From assembly GCF_022376445.1 (NCBI RefSeq), contig NW_025955677.1, positions 1-14,912 of the forward strand: a DNA stretch of 14,912 nt, given 5' to 3'. The DNA is from Fomitopsis serialis. Its lineage: Eukaryota > Basidiomycota > Agaricomycetes > Polyporales > Fomitopsidaceae. The notes under the pieces are model-generated. The model made no database searches and had not been told where the DNA came from. It was given only the letters and a program-made list of their open reading frames with translations. Of this stretch, positions 1-6,642 are shown one piece after another; the stretch's first letter is position 1, and every line of letters begins with the position of its first letter. A program made the translations under genes and the position numbers.

Positions 1-646
1 TGTATCTGATATCATGGCAAGAAACCAACACAGAACACGAGGAACATACCAAAGAAATCAATAGCCCAAAGTGGCCATGCACGATGCTCAGGTTGTGCAT
101 CCACCACGTCACCTGCTCTCCAAGCAAGATACCCTTCAACCAGGTCATCTTGCTGCTCCCTCCACTCCTTCTCGCGAATGGCGACCCAATTCTTCCGCGA
201 CCGAATGTCCCTACGTTTCCTTCACGAAGAATGTTGACACGTTGTCGAGATTCGACAGGAGTCTGACGCACCTTTTCACCCCATCTTCAAGGAAGATCGT
301 TCTGCAGAGCTCATCCTCACCACTCAATACCGTGCCTTCCTCGCCCGGGGGTATGATATCCACCCAATCCTCCTCCACAGAAGGCTCCTCGTTTGACTCT
401 GTGACGGGGTGTCTGTACACCTCCCGATCATCAAGACACATGCCTGATTGTTGAAATGAGCACTCAGAAGGGTATACACAGCAAAGACGTACCGACAACT
501 GTCTCCCGCTGTTCCCTTTCCCTTTGCTCGCGGCGTACGCCAGAGCTGCCTAAGCGGAGCTGAGTCGTGGTTTCAGTTCTCCCGAAGGGAGAGCCATAGG
601 TGACTTTGATCGCCTTCGACAGCCCGGTCTTCCTCTTCTTATTCAT
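1..646 (-). CDS. Partial gene (5' exons) resembling basidiomycete KDZ-transposase-associated proteins; frameshifted as read
   Basis: The likely start is the ATG at 646-644. Exon 1 (646-493) begins MNKKRKTGLSKAIKV and is basic. A canonical 49-nt intron (492-444, GTACGT to ATCAG) joins in phase to exon 2, which is acidic (EEDWVDIIPPGEEG). Exon 2 then changes frame twice: near 279-282 (a C4 run on the plus strand) and near 216-218 (a T3 run). Each break is explained by one missing base. The last segment (about 215-50) contains RKNWVAIREKEW and LVEGYLAWRAGD, and a possible second intron (49-6, GTATGT to ATCAG) precedes the window edge. The Trp-rich stretch ending in a YLAW-like motif before an expected Cys cluster resembles N-termini of KDZ-associated proteins from memory only. 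No transposase or Cys cluster lies inside the window. The gene structure is better supported than the name. Confidence 0.4.
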
Positions 647-861
647 GGCGGAAATGAGGTGTCGAGACCAAGGGCAGAGCGAAGCGGAGACACCACAAGC
701 TCCCGTCTACAGGCTGTGACGAACACTTGCCTGCAGGGCAAGAAGCTTGTCATGTCAACCACGACGATGCGGGGTAGGGAAGAGCAGAAACGGATACGTA
801 CATGGCGATGAGTCGTAAGGATAGCAAGGGGACTGGCAAGCGCGACACGTGATGGTGCTAC

Positions 862-1296
862 TGTTACAAGTCGCCATGTTACGTACATTTTCATTTCCTT
901 TTACTTGTTATCTCTAACCACCTCACATGCATGAGGACCGGTTATGTACTATACCGCACCTGGACTGTCATGTGATAGCTGAACCCTGCTGACTCATTTC
1001 TTCGTCATGATTACCGATTCCTTCGTCAGCGATGACATATCGTGACTCATGCTTACTGTACGCCTTGACTCAGACTCATTCGTTTGTATATATACCTGTA
1101 CAGTAGAGGTCGGACTCTTCAGTTCGACCTGGTTAGCAATCACGCTAGCTTTCTCATACCGCTGCCGCTTCGGAACTCGACTAGGACGAAGGGACTTGCG
1201 TCCTTCCTAGGTCTAAGATACAGAACTCTTCCTTTAAGTTAGTAACCTTGCAAGCTTGTGGCTTGTAGTGTTCCACTCGCCTAGCTTCGCGTAACA
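862..1296 (+). repeat. 5' LTR
   Basis: 435 bp, starting TGTTAC and ending GTAACA, a 6-bp terminal inverted repeat. U3 holds three TGACTCA motifs and a TATATATA box at 1087-1094. The predicted RNA start, and so the U3/R boundary, is near 1121. A bulged hairpin lies at 1181-1210. The stretch from the TATA box through the predicted start and the hairpin is almost identical in the 3' copy, while most differences fall in distal U3 and the end of U5. Confidence 0.95.
990..1121 (+). promoter_or_regulatory. Retrotransposon U3 promoter: three TGACTCA sites plus TATA box
   Basis: TGACTCA occurs at 990-996, 1043-1049 and 1066-1072. This heptamer is the classical binding site of Gcn4/Cpc1-type bZIP activators. 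TATATATA follows at 1087-1094. A start near 1121 lies 34 nt from the first base of the TATA box, and is set independently by the primer-binding-site match that begins exactly there. Control by general amino-acid starvation is inferred from the motif alone. Confidence 0.6.
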
Positions 1297-1833
1297 TAAG
1301 GTCGAACTCTTCTTCCATCTCCACCTTCTCAGGTGTAGAGAACCCAACCTCCCGAACGGGCTCGAATCCTCGAGTCCGCCAAAACCAACATCACGCGCCA
1401 TCCGATCCTCGACCCTGGCCGACTCAACCTACCAGGCCTAGGCACAGAAGAAACCCTTTTCTGGGACGACGAACTCCTCCGATTTGATATCACCTCAAAG
1501 GACGCACCGAACCCGTCCACGCCGAATTCTCGAACAAACACCAGACATACGTTTGGACGAACTTTCGTTACAACGTTGACGACGAAAAGAGAACTACCCA
1601 GTTCTTTTTAAAACAACCACGATTCGCGAAAGCGAAAGCCCATATCGCTGGGTTGAAACGATCCCTCTCCCGAACCCCGTCCCTCGAACTTGAACCATCG
1701 ACTTCTACCCGCACGCTTGAAAAGCGTCCAGAACGAACCCCGCACCATCGAACCTCTATCGTTGACTCCTGTTGACGAAGAAACCAGAACCAACCCAATA
1801 CCTTTCCCTACCGTCCCTATCACCCAACCACCG
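1121..1833 (+). other. Predicted RNA leader of the retrotransposon (R-U5 plus 5' untranslated region), free of ATG
   Basis: No ATG occurs anywhere in these 713 nt, while the 259-nt U3 just upstream has eight. The first ATG of the predicted RNA (1834-1836) opens a credible Gag. Part of the leader has a long stop-free stretch in one frame (1339-1608) with protein-like composition but no ATG. This could be a non-AUG-initiated extension or simply leader; I favour leader. Packaging and priming structures would be expected here. Confidence 0.6.
1299..1308 (+). other. Primer-binding site, self-priming type
   Basis: AGGTCGAACT, starting two bases after the 5' LTR, is the exact reverse complement of AGTTCGACCT at 1121-1130 inside the LTR. 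That decamer lies where transcription should start given the TATA box at 1087. In Tf1 of fission yeast and related elements the first bases of the RNA fold back on the primer-binding site and are cleaved to make the primer; this arrangement matches. I recognise no tRNA 3'-end complement at this place. Confidence 0.75.
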
Positions 1834-2802
1834 ATGTCCGTCTCTTCTGCAGAATTCCAGGCTCTGAAGCAGGAGCTTCTGGAGCTGAAGGCCCGAAGTG
1901 TAGAGCGAGGAGAAAAGCTTGAGGTCGCTAGTCCGGAAGCCTTCAAAGGCGATCCTCTGGACTTAACTCGCTTCCTCAACGACGTCGAGAACTACTTCGC
2001 AGCCACAAAAACACGAACACGATGATCAGCGAAAGATCGCTTACGCGGTCTCCAAACTCGACGGAAAGGCCAAAGGATGGCGTACTCTGTTCTACGAGGA
2101 ACAGAATGAGAAGCGCACGAACAACCAGGTCATGTACCCAACCTGGAAGGACTTCGTAGCTGCTCTCACGTCGTCATTCCCCGTCTATGAGCATCTCGAC
2201 AAAGCCATCACCGACTTCGACAATCTCACCCAAGGAAAGATGTCGACGCACGAGTTCGTGCACAAGTTCAAACGGCCGCGGCACGAGCCAAGTTCCGGGA
2301 TGCTACCGGAACAGGAGCTACCAGGGTTGCAAACGACTACAACCTACTCTCCAACCGTTTCCGCCGCGCGGTCCGACCCGAGCTACTTCGAAAGATGCTC
2401 GGAACCGACAGGACGATGGAGAAGATGTCGGATTGGTACGACATCGCCCAGAAACACGCCTCCTATGGCGAGTACGTCGACCGACCCCATGGTGGACAGG
2501 TACCCAGGACGAATGGCCGACTCGACGAGCCCATGGACATCGACGCTACCACGTCCAACCGCATGTCCCAGGCAGACCGAGACCGACACATGAAGGAAGG
2601 CCTCTGCTTCATGTGCCACCAGAAGGGTCACCGCTCCATCGACCACCGCAATGGGAAGGTACCGCAGCCGGCCGCTTATCGTCCCGCACAATACACCGCA
2701 CCTTCCCCGGCCCCGCGATCAAAGACGATCCGCGAGCTCTTCGCAGAACTAAAGGCCGAGGAGAAGCAGTCCGTCTTCGAACAGCTCGGAGCGGATTTTT
2801 AG
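1834..2802 (+). pseudogene. gag: gag (capsid-nucleocapsid), frameshifted
   Basis: The start is the first ATG of the predicted RNA, MSVSSAEFQALKQELLELKA, with an apparent coiled-coil stretch. Capsid-like motifs follow: FKGDPLDLTRFLNDVENYF, KLDGKAKGWRTLFY and WKDFVAALTSSF. They are typical of Ty3/gypsy Gag, where an 'F-G-D' strand leads into a helical core. The frame slips near 2005-2015 (an A5 run) and back near 2272-2280 (a GC-rich run). The last frame runs through RRAVRPELLRKM to the nucleocapsid, with one zinc knuckle CFMCHQKGHRSIDH at 2605-2646. Its final ligand is His rather than the usual Cys. The stop is TAG at 2800-2802, inside a T5 run. Without the slips Gag would be about 323 aa, an ordinary length for the family. 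Confidence 0.8.
2796..2802 (+). promoter_or_regulatory. Gag/Pol junction: T5 run overlapping the gag stop codon
   Basis: Gag ends GAT TTT TAG and Pol continues in the -1 frame as TTT TTA GGA GGG. A Phe tRNA on TTT could slip back one base and re-pair with TTT, giving a Gag-Pol fusion that bypasses the stop. One extra T would instead make a single continuous Gag-Pol frame. The sequence cannot tell programmed slippage from a lost T. Confidence 0.4.
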
Positions 2803-2834
2803 GAGGGTTCCACGACTCAGCGCAGTGCGAACCC

Positions 2835-3215
2835 ACGAACTTTACCGTCTCACATGTACAATACGGCATAGAAGAATCAGAATCTTTGCACCTACCCGTA
2901 TTCATGAGAGGAAAAGACGCCGACACCGAAGTGAATGCTCTTGTGGACAGTGGAGCCATGGCAGTATTCATACACCCCTGCCTAGTCATCCGACTACGAC
3001 TAGGAACCAGACGACTCCGACGACCGATCCCCGTCTTCAACGTAGACGGGACCCCTAACCAAGTCAAAACCATTGAAGAAAAAGTCTTCCTACGCTACCG
3101 ATGGAACGACACCATGCGCGTAACCACCGCATATGTCGCCAGCATCGGCAAGCAGGACTTAATCCTTGGTTACAACTGGTTGAAGAGGGAGAACCCACGT
3201 ATCGACTGGAAGAAA
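2835..3215 (+). other. Pol: aspartic protease domain
   Basis: One open frame carries ALVDSGAMAVFI, with the catalytic Asp-Ser-Gly at 2946-2954. Further on are GYNWLKRENPRIDW, the usual end of Ty3/gypsy proteases, and DLILG before it, matching the family's second conserved loop. The domain cleaves Gag-Pol as a homodimer. The active site looks intact; the frame slips just after IDWKK, near 3215. Confidence 0.85.
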
Positions 3216-3671
3216 GCATCTTCCGATTCCCTGACCCACCGACGCAAGCCCAGCTACACAAGCTGAGCCCGCTATCCGTACATCAAACCAGAACCCCTGC
3301 ACGCCACGATAGAAGAAATTCCCGATCCAGAATTCGAACACGAAATCATTCCTGACACTATTCCCAGACTATAGAAGAGGACTTCGACCCAGAAGTTGAA
3401 CTTCGAACCATGATGATGGACGTAGCAATGACGAATGCTGATGTCCTACGTCAAAGGAGAACCTATGGTATACATGACGACGTCACAGGAAGTTCCCCTC
3501 ACCCAGGAACACGTCCCGAACACGAGCACATCCTCCCCGCACTCCGTCAATCGCTTCATCCGTACCACGACTGGAAGGATCATCCCAGCCCGTTTTCTAT
3601 TGGTCACGTAACTACCGCTACTGAGCTAGCCGCCGCCAGTCACAAGGACGATAAACCGAAGGAACTGAAGA

Positions 3672-4620
3672 AATGGTACCCGAATACCTTCACGAATTCC
3701 TATCGGTCTTTGACAAAGGCACGGCAGCTCGACTCCCTGACATACGGAATATGACCATGAGATCAATCTGAAACCGGATTTCACGGAGCTTAAGACACAG
3801 ATCTACCCCTGAATCCAGCGCAACGGATAGAACTTGATAAGTTCATCAAGGAAAACGAGTCTAAAGGGTATATCCGACCGTCTAAATCTCCGATGGCAAG
3901 CCCGTTCTTCTTCGTCGCAAAGAAGGATGGCACTTGGAGACCCTGTCAGGACTACCGGAAGTGAACGAAAACACGGTCAAGGATCGCTATCCTCTCCCCC
4001 TCATCTCAGATCTCATGGACAAATTAAGCACGCAAAGATCTTTACCAAGATGGATCTTCGCGCTGGCTACAACAACGTCCGTGTAAAAGAGGGAGACAAT
4101 GGAAAGCTGCGTTCGCAGTACCCAGTACAGAGGCGGTCCCCTCGACTCTTCGAACCTACGGTCATGTTTTTGGTCTATGCAACTCGCCGTCCACCTTCCA
4201 GCGAATGATGAACGTCATCTTCGCCGACATGCTTGAAGAAGGTTGGATGGTGATTTATATGGACGACATCCTCATCTATCGGCCAACCTCGACGATCACC
4301 ATGAACGAACACGACGAGTCATTGCATGCCTGAAGGAACACGACCTATATCTCAAACCGAGAAATGTTTCTTCAACGTAGAAGAAGTGGAATTCTAGGCA
4401 TGATCATCCGACCCGGACACATAGGCATGGACCCGATCAAAGTTAACGGCATCACGCACTGGCCCGTCCCGACATGTGTCAAACATGTACGATCCTTCGT
4501 CGGATTTGCCAACTTCTACAGAAAGTTTATCCACCACTTCTCGGATCGAGTACGTCCACTCGTCGATCTCACTAAGAAGAACATACCTGGCACTGGAACG
4601 CGGAACAACAGACAGCATTC
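3672..4620 (+). other. Pol: reverse transcriptase domain
   Basis: Conserved blocks appear in order across several frames: [55 protein letters not shown], with the first catalytic Asp at 4053-4055; [25 protein letters not shown]; and YMDD at 4256-4267. YMDD carries the other two metal-binding Asp residues. The thumb and connection region reads [14 protein letters not shown]. Breaks lie near 3670, 3745, 3810, 3960, 4030, 4110, 4330, 4375 and 4590. The catalytic residues are preserved although the frame is not. Confidence 0.85.
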
Positions 4621-5050
4621 GAGGACCTGAAAGATGAGTTTACCAAAGCTCCGGTCTCATCATGCCCGACGAAGCCAAACCGTTCATTCTCGAATGCGAT
4701 CCTCAAGTTTGCGGTCGGCGGTGCACTGTTGCAAAAGGACGCCAATGATGAACTGCACCCATGCAGTTTCTTTTCGCAGTCCTTGAACCCCGCCAACGAA
4801 ACTACGAAATCTATGACCGCGAACTGCTAGCGATCATACGCGGCCTTGAGGCATGGCAGCAATACTTGCTTGGTTCCCCGCACACGTTGGCCATTCGATC
4901 AGACCATCGCAACCTCACGTACTGGAAGAAGCCCAAAAACTCAATCGACGACAGCACGATAGCTCTTCAACTTTCCGAATACGACTATGAATTACAACAC
5001 ATCCCTAGATCTCAGATGACTGTTGCTGACGCACTTTCACGAAGACACGA
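4621..5050 (+). other. Pol: RNase H domain
   Basis: The region starts with AFEDLKDEF and MPDEAKPF and reads on to ILECDPQ, the usual first-Asp strand of Ty3/gypsy RNase H. It continues with NYEIYDRELLAIIRGLEAW (about 4800-4857), RSDHRNLTYW and VADALSRR (ending about 5044). The Glu of DREL and the Asp residues of SDH and ADALSR are the expected metal ligands. A local frame disturbance near 4935-4970 hides the usual KLNRRQ motif, which is readable one frame over. The domain removes the RNA strand and would also free the primer in a self-primed element. Confidence 0.8.
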
Positions 5051-5239
5051 CCACGACGACGGATCGAAGATAATGACGAGCTCATCATGCTACCATCCTC
5101 TGTCTTCGCTCGAGCCGTCAATATCACACTGAAGGACCAATCACCGCGCCCACGACGTAGACCCCATGATTCGGGAGGCACTGATGCGCTCCTCGGAAAG
5201 GGACCACCTGCCCGCACGCACTCACTCGAGACTGGGCAA

Positions 5240-6390
5240 CGATGGACACTGTCTGGTACCGGAGCAAAGTATATGTTCCTCCGGATGAAATCTACGAAGA
5301 CGCATCATTCGGTTGCACCACGATCTCCCGCAGCGGGACACCCTGGAATCGACGGCACCAAAGTTCTCGTCCAACGAGGATACTGGTGGCCCGGAATGAC
5401 ACACTCGATCTCGGAATACGTCAAAGGATGCGCACCCTGCCAGCAGATGAAACCGAACACACATCCCACGAAGGTCCCGCTCTACCCTATCCCTGCTTCG
5501 CTTCCCACCCGCCCTATGTCTACGATTACATGGACTACATCACACACCTTCCGCCTACTCCGGAGGGATACGACTCTTGCTTAGTTGTTGTGGACCACGA
5601 CTCTACGAAGGGGGTAATTTATACGCCTTGCACCGAATCTGAAGACACCGCAGACACTGCTCGCATGCTACACGACACGGTTTACCGACGATTTGGACTC
5701 CCAGATCACATGATCTCTGACCGAGGACCCCAGTTCGCGTCTAGAGTCATGCGAGAACTGTGCAAAATCCTTCAGATTGACCAACGAATCTCTACGGCGT
5801 ACCACCCTCAGACGGATGGACAAACGGAACAAGCAAATCAAGAACTTGAGGTCTACCTTCGTATCCTCTGCGCGAACAATCCTGAAACCTGGGCATCAAT
5901 GCTTCCCAACGCCGAGTTGCACATAACTCTAGGAAGCATTCTACGATCAAGATGTCCCCGTTCTACGCAATGATGGGATACGAACCTCGCTCCATCCCAG
6001 CCGTTCACGAACCCACAAACATTCCCTCAGTTGAAGAACGGCTCAACAACCTGCAACAAGTTCGGAAAGAAGCCGAAGCCACAAGGAACTCGCACAACGC
6101 ATGGTAGAAGACCGTATCCGCAAGGGATCACCGACGTTTCAGAAAGGACAGAAGGTCTGGCTAGACTCGAAGAACCTTCATCTTCCTTATCCATCCCGGA
6201 AACTATCGCCTAAACGGGAAGGACCATTTGCAATCACGGAAGTCATGGGACGCGGAGTCTACAGACTAGCGCTACCAAAGCAATGGCGAATCCATCCCGT
6301 CTTCCACGCCGGTCTTCTTTCCCCATATAGAACGACGGACACTCACGGTCCCAATCACACGATGCCACCACCTGACCTTATCGACGGAGA
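5240..6390 (+). other. Pol: integrase (zinc-binding, DDE core, GPY/F module)
   Basis: The N-terminal HHCC part shows AAGHPGIDGTKVLVQRGYWW and CAPC (5429-5440), with the first His pair in a broken frame. The core keeps all catalytic residues in one frame: Asp of MDYITHLP (5533-5535), Asp of ISDRGPQF (5719-5721) and Glu of GQTEQANQ (5827-5829). The last two are separated by 35 residues, as D,D35E requires. After a break near 5940 come [14 protein letters not shown] and, in the next frame, the GPY/F module with GPF at 6221-6229 and the motif RIHPVFHAGLLSPYR. The enzyme inserts the cDNA into the genome. Confidence 0.9.
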
Positions 6391-6394
6391 AGAA

Positions 6395-6525
6395 GAATAC
6401 GAAGTGGAGCAAATTATCAATCACCGAGGAAGTTCCAGTCGGAGACAGTACTATGTGTCATGGCGCGGTTATCCTTCGTTCAGCCACGAATGGATACCGG
6501 AACGGAACCTACCGGAACATCAGAT
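6395..6525 (+). other. Pol: C-terminal chromodomain
   Basis: EYEVEQIINHR opens the domain, then YYVSWRGYPSFSHEWIPERN and LPEH. The Tyr of the first strand and the Trp and Tyr of SWRGY correspond to the methyl-lysine aromatic cage of HP1-type chromodomains, and the EWIPE motif matches the usual T-W-E-P-E. Chromodomains at this position define chromoviruses and are thought to steer integration to chromatin with histone H3K9 methylation. Targeting here is inferred from the cage residues. Confidence 0.9.
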
Positions 6526-6642
6526 GATCTCCTCTTGGAGTATAAGACAAAGCATCGCATTGGAGTCGTCCGCATTGACTTCAACCACGAAGACGATAAC
6601 CCACTTCCAGTCCTCTGAACCTCTCATCCTCTTCCACTCGAC

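Larger units (their letters stand above)
2803..6618 (+). pseudogene. pol: pol (protease, reverse transcriptase, RNase H, integrase, chromodomain), multiply frameshifted
   Basis: Pol starts one frame behind Gag and spans about 1,270 codons to a likely stop at 6616-6618, after a C-terminal tail ending NHEDDNPLPVL. The polyprotein copies the element's RNA into DNA and inserts it. All expected domains occur in Ty3/gypsy order and are listed separately. The frame changes roughly every 100-300 nt (for example near 3215, 3365, 3960, 4110, 4590, 4930, 5500, 5940, 6080 and 6518). The frameshifts far outnumber clear in-frame nonsense changes. The longest uninterrupted parts are the integrase core (up to 5973) and the integrase C-terminus with chromodomain (about 6101-6520). 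As read it cannot give a functional polyprotein. Confidence 0.9.

Noticed and set aside
1690..1833. Gag start at a TTG upstream of the first ATG
   Set aside because: Non-ATG starts are rare in fungi, and the first ATG of the predicted RNA at 1834 gives a typical Gag N-terminus.
2187..3266. A 359-codon plus-strand frame treated as one protein
   Set aside because: Only the part after about 2800 is Pol protease; the earlier part is gag read in the wrong frame.
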